Notes under the pieces: generated by a model
The model's database searches: none
Told to the model about the DNA's origin: nothing
The model's input: only the letters and a program-made list of their open reading frames with translations
Assembly: GCF_003308995.1 (NCBI RefSeq)
Contig: NZ_QFFJ01000001.1
Coordinates: forward strand, 496,001 to 560,000
DNA: 64,000 bases
Reading direction: 5' to 3'
Source of the DNA: Chitinophaga flava
Lineage (GTDB): Bacteria > Bacteroidota > Bacteroidia > Chitinophagales > Chitinophagaceae
In this document: piece after piece, positions 8,371 to 18,300 of the stretch
How positions within the stretch are numbered: position 1 is the first letter of the stretch
Layout of the letters: each line of letters begins with the position of its first letter
Program-made: the position numbers and the translations under genes

Positions 8371-8404
8371 AACGCCTTATAACCCTGTTATAAGGCGTTT
8401 TTTG
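8371..8404 (+). terminator. Rho-independent terminator after the cysteine-rich gene
   Basis: Perfect 13-base stem (AACGCCTTATAAC and complement), 3-base loop CCT, then TTTTTGTCTT. It starts six bases after the stop codon. Confidence 0.9.
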
Positions 8405-8500
8405 TCTTAAAAATAAACAGCCAACAGACTACTTTTCGTATAGCCGACGTGGTGGGAAAAGATCCTGACACATTTCAATAACAACAATTAAAACATATCC

Positions 8501-9286
8501 ATGATTGACATAAAAGACCTGGACCAACCACTTCCCGATCAACCGCGACGCATCATGAAATACGTGCTGGTATACTGTTCTTCCGGCAAACTCGACGTAT
8601 TTGTGGACCATACTGCCTTTACCCTCCAGCCAGGCGATGTGATCACCATTACTTCCGGCCAGATACATCATATCCGGAAAACACCCAAAGCAAAAGGATT
8701 TATACTGGAGTTTACCCTCGATTTCTTTTGTAAGGACGACAGAGATATAGAGCTGATTTTCCACAACGGCCTTTTTTGCCACTTTGCCATGAATGAAGTG
8801 ATACCAGTAGACAAAACCATCCTAGAAACACAGCTGGAGCTTATAAGAGAAGAGTTACAACAACAGCCCTATCAGTATCTCATCTCTATACATAGCCGGA
8901 TAACACTGATGCTGGTGGCCATTAACAGGGCCAAGGTACAGCGGGGTGATGAAATCTGGAAACCGGAAGCCCTGTTTCTCCGGTTTCTGGAGGCGGTGCG
9001 TGATAACTTTGAACAAAACTATACCCTCAAACAATTTGCTTCCCTGTTAGGCACTACAGAAGCCAAACTTAATGAGCAGTCCAGGTTACATGCCGGCAAA
9101 ACAGCACAGAACGTCATCTACGGGCTGGTCACCTCCGAGGCCAAAAGGCTGCTGACCTACGGAGACCTCTCCGTAAAGGAAATCGCCTACAAACTGGGAT
9201 TCAACGATCCTTTCTATTTTTCCAAATTCTTCAAAAAACAAGCGGAGCTCTCTCCCAAACAATTTAAAGAACAGTACACCCTGTAA
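8501..9286 (+). CDS. AraC family transcriptional regulator
   Basis: 261 residues. The N-terminal cupin-like sensing domain is short (FTLQPGDVITITSGQIHHIR near residue 40-60). The C-terminal double HTH covers about 165-261, with LKQFASLLGTTEAKLNEQSR as first helix-turn-helix and VKEIAYKLGFNDPFYFSKFFKKQ plus the closing LSPKQF as second. It lies directly upstream of the DoxX and cupin genes on the same strand (82-base gap), so control of those two genes is the simplest inference. Confidence 0.92.
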   Translation: MIDIKDLDQPLPDQPRRIMKYVLVYCSSGKLDVFVDHTAFTLQPGDVITITSGQIHHIRKTPKAKGFILEFTLDFFCKDDRDIELIFHNGLFCHFAMNEVIPVDKTILETQLELIREELQQQPYQYLISIHSRITLMLVAINRAKVQRGDEIWKPEALFLRFLEAVRDNFEQNYTLKQFASLLGTTEAKLNEQSRLHAGKTAQNVIYGLVTSEAKRLLTYGDLSVKEIAYKLGFNDPFYFSKFFKKQAELSPKQFKEQYTL

Positions 9287-9368
9287 ATATTACATGCTTT
9301 TTGCAGGATTCTCTATTTTTTGCCCCGCCCGGAAATGTCAACTTTGTGCTGTATAAAACAATCGGCAC

Positions 9369-9785
9369 ATGAGATCCTATCAGGACTTAGCAGCGCTCTT
9401 ACTACGGCTGGCACTGGGCGCAGGCTTTTTATCAGCAGTAGCCAGCAGATTAAGCTTATGGGGGAAATACTCTTCCGGCTGGGGCAACTTTCTGCAGTAT
9501 ACCGCGCAAGTCAATACATTTGCGCCCAAAAGCCTTATCCCGGCAATAGCCATCACCAGCACCATTCTGGAAACCCTGCTGGGACTCCTATTACTACTGG
9601 GATACCAAACAGCCATCACCTCCTTTGGCGCCGCAATACTTACCCTACTGTTTGCTGCAGCTATGACTTATTCTTCCGGTATTAAAGAACCGCTGGACTA
9701 TTCCGTGTTGGCCTTCAGCGCAGGCGCTTTCCTCCTGTCTACCCTGCCTGCACACCGGTGGAGCATAGACCAGTATTTAAAATAA
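9369..9785 (+). CDS. DoxX family membrane protein
   Basis: 138 residues with four hydrophobic segments (about 8-26, 58-78, 82-101 and 112-128), the size and topology of DoxX/DoxD-like proteins. The segment following TM1 (SRLSLWGKYSSGWGNF) and the ETLLGLLLLLG motif fit the family. Function of the family is poorly defined; members are linked to thiosulfate:quinone oxidation or oxidative-stress membrane complexes. Fourteen bases separate it from the cupin gene, so they are co-transcribed. Confidence 0.85.
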   Translation: MRSYQDLAALLLRLALGAGFLSAVASRLSLWGKYSSGWGNFLQYTAQVNTFAPKSLIPAIAITSTILETLLGLLLLLGYQTAITSFGAAILTLLFAAAMTYSSGIKEPLDYSVLAFSAGAFLLSTLPAHRWSIDQYLK

Positions 9786-9799
9786 TAAACATCCAAATC

Positions 9800-10153
9800 A
9801 TGAACACAGACATCCAACACTACATTACTAAAAGTAATCATACCGAATGGCAACCACTCATCGAGAAAGGCATTCATTACAAAGGCATTTTTGTTAAATC
9901 GCTCCGTTATGATGAAGCCGCCGGTCGTTCCAAAACCATACTGCTGCGGTTTGAGCCGGGAGCACACTATCCTTATCACAACCACCCTGCAGGTGAAGAG
10001 ATCTTTGTGCTGCAGGGCGAGGCCATCGTAGAACAAACCACCCTGCATACCGGTGACTATCTGTACACGCCACCAGGGTTCAAACATTCCGTTACCAGCC
10101 AAACCGGCTGTACCCTGCTATTCGTAGTTCCCGAAGAGGTGGAAATTCTCTGA
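9800..10153 (+). CDS. Single-domain cupin protein (ChrR-like)
   Basis: 117 residues from the ATG at 9800, chosen over the ATG at 9758 because the latter lies inside the DoxX gene. One cupin barrel with the metal-binding motif PYHNHPAGEEIFVLQGE (His60, His62, Glu66/67) and a second-strand His in PPGFKHSV (His96), so a complete 3-His/1-Glu-type site is plausible. Resembles anti-sigma ChrR C-terminal cupins and small dioxygenase-like cupins. Its substrate is unknown; pairing with DoxX and an AraC regulator suggests detoxification of a small reactive compound. Confidence 0.85.
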   Translation: MNTDIQHYITKSNHTEWQPLIEKGIHYKGIFVKSLRYDEAAGRSKTILLRFEPGAHYPYHNHPAGEEIFVLQGEAIVEQTTLHTGDYLYTPPGFKHSVTSQTGCTLLFVVPEEVEIL

Positions 10154-10171
10154 TCATCAACATATCTTAAC

Positions 10172-10203
10172 GGTCTGGGCTAAACGCTCAGACCTTTTGC
10201 CTT
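10172..10203 (+). terminator. Terminator after the AraC/DoxX/cupin group
   Basis: Nine-base stem GGTCTGGGC / GCTCAGACC with one G-U pair, loop TAAAC, followed by TTTTGCCTTT. It lies 18 bases after the cupin stop. Confidence 0.8.
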
Positions 10204-10300
10204 TAACAGATTTCTGTTTTCTCTTTTTCTTCCCTATATTCGGTAAAGAGAAAATCCCCCACCCCGCTGCATTATCAATAAAGGCAAATGAAACGCACAT

Positions 10301-11914
10301 ATGATAGCCCACGATTTTGCCCCAAAGGCAATACTCCTGATCGATGAACTAAAAAGCCTCTGCGCACAGCATGGCCTGGGCAATGATGGAAATGAATTTA
10401 AAATCATTTCACAGCTGTTCCTCTACAAGTTCATCAATGATAAATTTCTGTCGGAAGCCCGTAAGGTGTTACCGGCCATCTCCCGGGAAACAAGCTGTGA
10501 ACAAGCACTTGGCGCCCTGTCTGAAACCGGATATGCTTCCCTGCTTTCACAAACCGGTAAACATACCGCTATCCTGTATCCCCACCACTTTATTGCCACA
10601 CTCCATGAAAGGCAACAGGAAAGCGGCTTTGCGCAGTTGCTGGATGATACGCTGCAGGACATCAACCATCTCAACAGCCAGACTTTTACCGTTAAAACAT
10701 TCACCGGCAGCCGGATTCCTCTCTTTGATGCACTGAGTCTGTATATCACCGATAGCGCCCTGAGAGATCAGTTCTGTAAAGCTGCCATCAACAAAATAGC
10801 TCCTTATCAATTCGGGGATTTTTTTTCGCAGCCATTCGATTTTTTTGCCACCATTTTTGAATATCTCATCAAAGATTATAATATCGACAGTGGTGGTAAA
10901 TATGCGGAGTATTATACTCCAGCCGCCGTGGCCAAGGTGATCGCGGCGATCCTCGTTCCTGAGCCGGTATCACATGTTTCGTGCTATGATCCCGCTGCTG
11001 GTTCCGGCTCTCTGCTGCTAAGCTTGTCCCATACTATCGGAGCTGACCACTGCACGCTCTACTCTCAGGATATTTCCCAGAAATCATCGAACCTGCTACG
11101 GCTCAATCTGATACTCAACAACCTCACACCCTTTATCCATCATATCATTCAGGGTAATACTATCACGCAGCCATATCATCGCGAAAAAAAATTCGACTTC
11201 ATTGTATCCAATCCTCCTTTTAAACTCGACTTCAGCGATTACCGGCAAGAGCTGGACACATCCGAAAACAAGGAACGTTTCTTCGCCGGTATTCCCAAAA
11301 TCCCCGGCAAGAGCAAAGACAAAATGGCCATCTACCTGCTGTTTATTCAACATGTGCTGCACTCCCTTGCACCACAAGGGAAAGCAGCGATCGTTGTGCC
11401 TACCGGTTTTACTTCCAGCCAAAGCGGCCTCGAAAAAAAAATCAGGGAACAGCTGATAAAAGAAAAACTGCTGCGGGGCGTATTATCAATGCCGGGCAAT
11501 TTGTTTGCCACTACCGGCACACATGTTTCTGTTCTTTTTCTGGAGAAGAACCATCATCGGAAGGATGTTATACTGATGGACGCCTCCAAATCAGGTACCA
11601 CCATCAGGGAAGGAAAAAGCCTGCGTACCATACTATCGACAGAAGAGGAAACACAGATCATCAGCGCCTTTAATCAACAACTGCCAGTGGAAGGCCTTTC
11701 AGTGGTAGTATCTTATGATGATATTGAAACCGGTAACTATTCCCTCAACCCAGGCCAGTATTTTGAGATGAAGGCAGATCAACAGAAAATGACACCGGAG
11801 CTTTTCCATATTACATTACAACAACATACCCAAACGCTGAAAGAGCTGTTTGCCGCAGCCTCCCACCTGGAGAAACAGATCCATCAACAACTGGAAGCAC
11901 TTAAACATGAATAA
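10301..11914 (+). CDS. hsdM: Type I DNA methyltransferase subunit HsdM
   Basis: 537 residues. N-terminal helical HsdM_N-type region (about 10-160), then an N6-adenine methyltransferase domain with SAM motif DPAAGSGSLLL (residues 230-240) and catalytic NPPF (304-307), preceded by KYAEYYTPAAVA, a hallmark of type I M subunits. C-terminal helices likely contact HsdS. The protein methylates adenine in a bipartite target set by HsdS. It overlaps hsdS by 8 bases (ATGAATAA). No hsdR is found on either side, so the pair would modify without cutting unless R is encoded elsewhere. Confidence 0.95.
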   Translation: MIAHDFAPKAILLIDELKSLCAQHGLGNDGNEFKIISQLFLYKFINDKFLSEARKVLPAISRETSCEQALGALSETGYASLLSQTGKHTAILYPHHFIATLHERQQESGFAQLLDDTLQDINHLNSQTFTVKTFTGSRIPLFDALSLYITDSALRDQFCKAAINKIAPYQFGDFFSQPFDFFATIFEYLIKDYNIDSGGKYAEYYTPAAVAKVIAAILVPEPVSHVSCYDPAAGSGSLLLSLSHTIGADHCTLYSQDISQKSSNLLRLNLILNNLTPFIHHIIQGNTITQPYHREKKFDFIVSNPPFKLDFSDYRQELDTSENKERFFAGIPKIPGKSKDKMAIYLLFIQHVLHSLAPQGKAAIVVPTGFTSSQSGLEKKIREQLIKEKLLRGVLSMPGNLFATTGTHVSVLFLEKNHHRKDVILMDASKSGTTIREGKSLRTILSTEEETQIISAFNQQLPVEGLSVVVSYDDIETGNYSLNPGQYFEMKADQQKMTPELFHITLQQHTQTLKELFAAASHLEKQIHQQLEALKHE

Positions 11915-13109
11915 CGTTAAACTGTGTACACTCGGTACTTTCAGGAATGGTATCAGTTTCGGTAAAGAGAGTTACGGGCCTGGCCTGAAAATCATCACCG
12001 TGAAAGACCTGTTCAAAGGCAGGTATGTTTCCACCACCATGCTGGATGAGCTGCTACCACGGGCACTTCCGGCACATTACCCCCACTACCTGGTAGAGCA
12101 GGGAGATTTATTATTCACGCGATCATCACTTACCAAAACCGGTGCCGGTATGGTAGCCATGGTGCATCAGCCGACAGCAGATACATTGTTTAGTGGCTTT
12201 ATTATCCGCTTCAGGCCTCATCCTCAAAAATGTCATCCACATTATCTGTTGTATCTGCTGAGAAGTCCGCGGTACCGGAAACTGCTGGCTGACAGCGCGC
12301 TGCAAACCAACATCTCCAATGTCAATCAGGACACGCTGGGCAATCTCTCTGTGACCATACCCACGATGGCCCAACAGGAACAAATTGTATCCGCATTATC
12401 TGCGCTGGATGATAAAATAGAATTAAACATCAGGATCAATACCGAACTGGAAGCCCTCGCTAAAACCTGTTACCATTATTGGTTCGGTCAATATATTTTT
12501 CCCGGATCTTTAAAAGAGCAGCTACCCGAAGGCTGGCATATCCGGCAGCTGGGCACTATTGCCAACACCGGGTCCGGAGGCACTCCACGGTCTTCTCAAA
12601 AATCATATTATGAAAACGGGGATATTCCCTGGATCAACAGCGGGGAACTCAATCATCCTTATATTGCCACTACCAGCAACTACATTACGGAATCAGGTCT
12701 TAACAATTCGAGTGCCCGGATGTTTCCGGAGAATACCCTGCTGATGGCCATGTATGGCACTACTGCCGGTAAAACAAGCCTATTACGGATTCCAGCCTGT
12801 ACTAATCAGGCCGTTTGTGCTATTCTGCCACATGATCAGGAATATACCTACTATCTGAAGTTTGCCCTGGAAACTATGTATCCGTATCTGACAGGGCTCC
12901 GCTCCGGCTCTGCAAGAGAAAATCTCTCGCAGGATAAAATCAGGGCTTTACAAATAGCGATACCACCGCTCAGGGATATACGAAGATTTAATGCGATGGT
13001 GATTCCTTTAGTGGAACAGATTGTTAATCATCTCTGGCAAAATGAGGAGCTGATAAAACTCCGGGACTGGCTGCTGCCAATAATGATGAATGATTATATC
13101 AAAAAATAG
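11907..13109 (+). CDS. hsdS: Type I specificity subunit HsdS
   Basis: 400 residues from the ATG at 11907, which overlaps the hsdM stop. Two target-recognition domains are visible, each followed by a conserved helix: the first ends at PTMAQQEQIVSALSALDDKI (about 155-175), the second begins LPEGWHIRQLGTIANTGSGG (about 200) and ends at IPPLRDIRRFNAMVIPLVEQ. This is the full two-TRD architecture, so the predicted recognition site is bipartite. The second TRD contains GTPRSSQKSYYENGDIPWINSGEL, a common HsdS block. No inverted-repeat recombination partner (second hsdS) is present nearby. Confidence 0.95.
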   Translation: MNNVKLCTLGTFRNGISFGKESYGPGLKIITVKDLFKGRYVSTTMLDELLPRALPAHYPHYLVEQGDLLFTRSSLTKTGAGMVAMVHQPTADTLFSGFIIRFRPHPQKCHPHYLLYLLRSPRYRKLLADSALQTNISNVNQDTLGNLSVTIPTMAQQEQIVSALSALDDKIELNIRINTELEALAKTCYHYWFGQYIFPGSLKEQLPEGWHIRQLGTIANTGSGGTPRSSQKSYYENGDIPWINSGELNHPYIATTSNYITESGLNNSSARMFPENTLLMAMYGTTAGKTSLLRIPACTNQAVCAILPHDQEYTYYLKFALETMYPYLTGLRSGSARENLSQDKIRALQIAIPPLRDIRRFNAMVIPLVEQIVNHLWQNEELIKLRDWLLPIMMNDYIKK

Positions 13110-13133
13110 CCCAGGACTTCAGTCCTGGGCTAT
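13106..13133. terminator. Hairpin at the end of hsdS
   Basis: Perfect 13-base inverted repeat ATAGCCCAGGACT / AGTCCTGGGCTAT with a 2-base centre, overlapping the hsdS stop codon. It separates hsdS from the convergent IPT/NHL gene. The core CCCAGGACT-NN-AGTCCTGGG recurs at 62965-62988. Confidence 0.75.
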
Positions 13134-13160
13134 GTTGGATGTTGATTGTTGGGTTTATGG

Positions 13161-15338
13161 TTATTTTAATGTGATTTTTCTGATTAAGCCCAGGTCTTGT
13201 TCCAGTACGTAGATGTTTCCATCTTTGTCTAAAGCCATGGCTGAGTTCTGCGAAGGTGTGATCAGCGCTTCCTGCAGGGTACCATTTTTGTTACCGCGAC
13301 GGTAAGACTGATAGCTGCCGGCAGCTCCTGTAATAGTGCTGATTGTACCATCTGCCGGTGATACGGCCCTGATGGAATAGTTAGCGCCGTCTACCAGGTA
13401 AATGAGCCCGGTATGCGGGTCATAGATCATACTGCCTGGTCCGCTCAGCCTGCCTGTACCCAGGCCGCCATCTACATAACCATCCTGGAAAAATGCACCC
13501 GCCACAACAGAAAACATGCCCATCGATGCATTGCCACGTTGTACTACGTTTGCATCACCATTGGACCAATACAGATAACCATTCAGATAAACAAAAGGAG
13601 CAGAAACGGTAGCCCTGGATACCTGTTTGATCTGAGCGCCTCCCTGTGAGATCATGTGAATACCATTATATTCAGTGCCGATGTAGAGATTACCAGCCGG
13701 ATCTATGGTAATATAACGGGGAGAATCATTCAATCCAGACATCAGTGTGGTTACTTTGCCGTCTGGTGTTACTTTACGGACACTGTTGTTAAAGGCATCT
13801 GCCACGTAGATATTATCCTGAGCGTCCATTACCAAACCATAGATATTGAAGAAACGTGCAGCCGTTCCCGTACCATCCTGGTTACCACTAGTAGCCGCAC
13901 CTGCAAAATCTGTAACCGTACCGTCAGGGGCTATTTTAGTGATCTTATTGACTTCTCCAACGAAGACGTTTCCTTTACTGTCGATTACCAGGCCATGCGG
14001 CTGTCCTTTCGCTACCGGTCCGGTGTAATAAGTGCTGACACCTGCTCTGCGGAAAACAGGACCTGTAGCGGCGAGACTGCCGGTGGATACATTCATGTTG
14101 CCGGTAGTGAACCCTGTCGGCATGGTTACCGTGAGTGTACTATCAGTAGCGGCACTAACGGTAATGTTCATACCGTTTAAGGTTACCTTGTTATTGGCAG
14201 GTGTAGGATCAAAGCCGGTACCTTTTATGGTGATAATAGAGCCCGCCAGTCCGTTGTCTGGTACTAGTCTGATGATACCTAATGCCTGCACCGTATAGGC
14301 GGGACCGTTAACCGGCTGGCCATTCACGATGACTTTTAACGGTCCGGAAGTGGTGCTGGCTGGCACATTCAGTACCAGCTGCCTTGCGCTGGCACTTAAG
14401 ATAGTAGCCGCTTTTCCATTAATGGTAACTGTATCTTCCTCCATCAGTTCACTGAAGTTATCACCGGTGATCGTGATAACACTGCCCACAGGGCCGCTTA
14501 GCGGTGCGATAGTGGTGATAGCAGGAGGAGGCACCTGTGTAAATACCGGACCGGTAGTCTTTTGTCCGTTGACAGAGAGAGATACCGGACCTGTTTTTAC
14601 ATTATCCGGCACCGTTACTACCATTGTAGTAGCCGTGGCGCTTTCTACGGTGGCCTGTTGTCCGTTGAAAGCTACCAGGTTACCGGCAACATCTGTACTA
14701 AAACCAGTACCGGTGATGGTTACTTTAGTACCAGCACCACCCCTGGCAGGTTTAATAGCGGAAATAGCCTGAAAATTGAAAGCAGGGCCTTTAGCGTGTT
14801 CTCCGTTGACAGATACTTCAATAGGGCCACCACCAGCATTGGCCGGTATAATAGCGATCAATAAAGTATCGTTTGAGTTGGACACAATAGCAGGATGACC
14901 GTTGATACTCACTGTTGCAGGGCCGTCTGTTCCGGTGAAACCTGCACCGGAAATATACACGTTGGTACCTTCCGGCCCATTGGCGGGTGAGATACCGTGG
15001 ATGCTGAGTGCCTGGTAAGTATAGGTACCACCTTTTGCAGTACGATCTCCGATAGTAACGGAAATAGCACCAGTACTGCCCTTTTCAGGAGCCTGTACAA
15101 TCAGCATGGTATCATTGGCACTCATCACTCTGGCTGCTGTGCCATTAAAAGATACGTTATTATCTGCCACGTTACCGCTAAAGCCGGTACCTCGTACTGC
15201 TACTACAGTACCCGGATTACCACTGCTGGGCAGAAAGTCTGTAACAGACAGCGGCACCATTGCTGTCTTCTCTTCTTTTCTGCAGGCAACTGTCGATAAC
15301 GCCAACGCATATATCACAAAAAATAAAAATCGTTTCAT
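13161..15338 (-). CDS. IPT/TIG-repeat and NHL-repeat surface lipoprotein
   Basis: 725 residues. Lipoprotein leader with Cys19 (ALSTVACRKEE). Five consecutive IPT/TIG immunoglobulin-like domains fill about residues 30-430; each opens with a pattern like SGNPGTVVAVRGTGFSG, GPEGTNVYISGAGF or GPVGSVITITGDNF. The C-terminal ~290 residues are NHL-type beta-propeller repeats (PHGLVIDSKGNVFVGE, YGLVMDAQDNIYVADAFN, SAMALDKDGNIYVLE). In Bacteroidota such proteins are outer-membrane lipoproteins binding glycans or other ligands near TonB receptors. Last gene of the long sigma/FecR/TonB locus; 24 bases after the Oar-type receptor. Confidence 0.9.
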   Translation of the reverse strand: MKRFLFFVIYALALSTVACRKEEKTAMVPLSVTDFLPSSGNPGTVVAVRGTGFSGNVADNNVSFNGTAARVMSANDTMLIVQAPEKGSTGAISVTIGDRTAKGGTYTYQALSIHGISPANGPEGTNVYISGAGFTGTDGPATVSINGHPAIVSNSNDTLLIAIIPANAGGGPIEVSVNGEHAKGPAFNFQAISAIKPARGGAGTKVTITGTGFSTDVAGNLVAFNGQQATVESATATTMVVTVPDNVKTGPVSLSVNGQKTTGPVFTQVPPPAITTIAPLSGPVGSVITITGDNFSELMEEDTVTINGKAATILSASARQLVLNVPASTTSGPLKVIVNGQPVNGPAYTVQALGIIRLVPDNGLAGSIITIKGTGFDPTPANNKVTLNGMNITVSAATDSTLTVTMPTGFTTGNMNVSTGSLAATGPVFRRAGVSTYYTGPVAKGQPHGLVIDSKGNVFVGEVNKITKIAPDGTVTDFAGAATSGNQDGTGTAARFFNIYGLVMDAQDNIYVADAFNNSVRKVTPDGKVTTLMSGLNDSPRYITIDPAGNLYIGTEYNGIHMISQGGAQIKQVSRATVSAPFVYLNGYLYWSNGDANVVQRGNASMGMFSVVAGAFFQDGYVDGGLGTGRLSGPGSMIYDPHTGLIYLVDGANYSIRAVSPADGTISTITGAAGSYQSYRRGNKNGTLQEALITPSQNSAMALDKDGNIYVLEQDLGLIRKITLK

Positions 15339-15362
15339 CAGGTTGTTTTTTACTTATTGACC

Positions 15363-18300
15363 TTAAAATGAATATCTCATCCCCAGCTGCATCTGATAGC
15401 GGGAGTTGAAGAAGTCGACCGCATAAGGTTTTCCGGGATCGGTAAACATATATACCGGGTAATTTTCCTTGCTCTGGCGGCCGGGATAAAAAGGTGTCAA
15501 TCCTACACTCGCTGTGGAGTTAAAGGTGTTAGGAGAAAAATAAGAACGTCCCCATTCCTTGTTCAGCAGATTGGTGATATTCATGATATCGAGTGTGAAT
15601 GTGAGATAACTGCTGCCAGGCTTTCCGGAGAAATGATATTCCTGCGCAAAATGAAAATCTGCCTGGTTGTTCCAGGGTGTGCGGCCCATATTACGTTCTG
15701 TGAAAGCACCTCTGCGGCTGCGCAGATAGGCATTACCATCCACAAATCTGTTGAAGGCTTCTGCCTGGGCGGCAGCGGTAACATTAGCACCGGAAGCATC
15801 TGTATAATCCTGGAAATAACGCAGCGCTTCACCTGACTGTGGAATATATACCAGGCTTACTTGTTGTGGCAAGCCTTGGATGCTGTTGTTAACAATGCCA
15901 TAGGTAAAAGGAGATCCGGACTGCGCACTGAAAAACAGCGATGCGCTGCTGATCCATTTTTCGTTCCAGGCCCTGCGATAGTCAACATGCACCACAAAAC
16001 GGTGACGAATATCGAAGTTGGAGTAGGCCAGGTCCGGATTATTAGGCTGCAGCGACTGATTGAGCTGCCAGTTACTTTCCATTGAGTTACGGATACCGTT
16101 GGACACATCTTTTGATTCTCCGAAAGTATAGGACACCCCAGCATTCAGGCCATTATCAAAACGACGGTTCACACTTCCGCTGATATTGTAGCGGTAGCCT
16201 TTGGTAGTATTACCTAATTCATAGGCGTTGGCAAAACGGGGATCAATACTGCCGCGGTATACCGGCTGTTGCAATCCTTCATCATAACCATAATAACGGG
16301 GATCATCTTTGATGTTTACCTGACGGAATACCACATCTTTCAGGCTTTTGGTGTACATCCCTTCCAGGGTGAACTTATATCCTGTTTTAGTAGTATAGTC
16401 CAGGGCGAGGCTGGTACGTAACACCTTAGGCATCACAAAATTGTTATCAACTACGTCCACCTGTGTTTTGCCGGAATTGCGGTTATTGATAATAGCGCCA
16501 TTCTGGCCGATGAAACCACCGATACCGTTGCCGGAAGGTTTCAGCGGATCGGTGCCTGCTACAAAAGCCTGCTGATCTGCTTTCTGATCGAATGCTCCAT
16601 AGGTATCGCCGTTGTTGTAGTAGGCGTAGGCCAGCCATGCCAGCGGGATACGGCCGGTAAACATACCCACTCCTCCTCTCAGGATAAGGCGTTGGTTATC
16701 CATCCAGTCGTAGCGGAAACCCAGACGGGGCGACAGTTGTACCTGATTGAGGTAGTTGTTCCGGATCTGGTTTAATGGCGTGTAATAGTAGGTATTGCCG
16801 AAATAGCCGTCCTGTATGGCGTTACGGGTTTTATCACTGAGCAGTGGTTTTTCAGGCAACAGCGTATAGTCGGCACGGATACCTGGTGTGATTTTCAGGC
16901 GGTCTGTCAGCTGTATCTCATCCTGGGCGTATACACTGAACATGTCTACATTAAAGGACTGCGGGTGAGACTGGATGTATTCGCGGCTGTTATCTGTATA
17001 GTTGTAGCTGCCACGTACTCTCCATGGATTGTTATGGAGGTAGTCATCAATACTGAGATAGTCTACACGGCCATTCCAGCTGTTTACAAATCCGTATTTG
17101 ACATGATACAGTTCATTATGGGTACCAAAAAGGAAAGTATGTTTTCCTTTGTACAATGTAACGTTGTCGGTGATCTCCCAGGTACGCTGCTGCAGATTAA
17201 AGATGGCGGCTTCCCTGTCGGTGCCCATATAAATGGTGGTACCGGGGGTACGGCCCATGATCTGCACCTGTGGCAGGTTTGGGTCTGACTGTGGATCACG
17301 TTTGTCATTGACAACGGTATAACCTACGATCAGGCTGTTGGCCAGCTTTGTGTTGAAGCGGGTTTTCAGCTCTGCCACGGTAGAGGTCTGGTTATTGGTT
17401 TGTTTATAAGCCATGCTGGTGAAACGAAAATCCTGCTGGTCGCGGTCCATAATGACAGCGTTGGACAGGATGGTATTGTTACGCACAGACAGCTGATGTT
17501 TCTCATTGATATTCCAGTCGAGGCGGTTAAAGAACTTCTGTGACTGGCTGGTGGCGTTGAAGACACCACCGGTGCCGGGATCAAAAGCTTTGCCATAGCG
17601 GTCGGTGGTGGCATTGCGGATATCCTGTTCATCTTTTACACTCAGGATCTGGGCTGTTTCGGCCTGGCCGGCTACCAGCTGCGTAGGATCACGGCGACCG
17701 GTGACTTCTTCATTGGTGAAGAAAAACAGCTTGTCTTTGATGATCGGAAACCCTAAACGGATACCAGACTGATAGTCGTAGAAGTCGCTGTTCATGCGGC
17801 CCAGCGAACCGGCTTTATCTTTTCCGATGAGCGAGGCATTTCTGCCGAACGCATAAACGGAGCCGGTGAAAGTGTTGGTACCGCTGCGGGTTACAGCGTT
17901 GATACTACCACCGGTGAAGTTACCGATCTTCACATCGAAGGGGGCCAGATATACCTGCATATCTTCAATAGCATCCATAGACACCGGGTTAGTATGGGTA
18001 CTGGCACCGGGCATACCGGAAGTACCGGTGATACCACCGGTGGAAGGGCTAAAGCCAATGGCATCGTTGTTGATGGCACCATCCAGTGTTACGTTGTTGT
18101 AGCGGAAATTCGTACCCCCGAAAGCGTTATCCTTCGAAGCCTGGGGCACCAGCCTGGTGATATCCTGTATGCTTCTGTTGACAGTAGGCATACTACGGAG
18201 CTGTGACCCGCTGATGTTCTGACCGGCGCCATAGGTATTGGCCGGTACTCCCTTGTTGCCTTTCACCACTACTTCAGACAGCTGTTGTTTACTATCTTCC

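Noticed and set aside
12559..12744. Second specificity gene or phase-variable inversion site inside hsdS
   Set aside because: No partner hsdS copy or inverted repeat was found; the frame is a shadow of hsdS.
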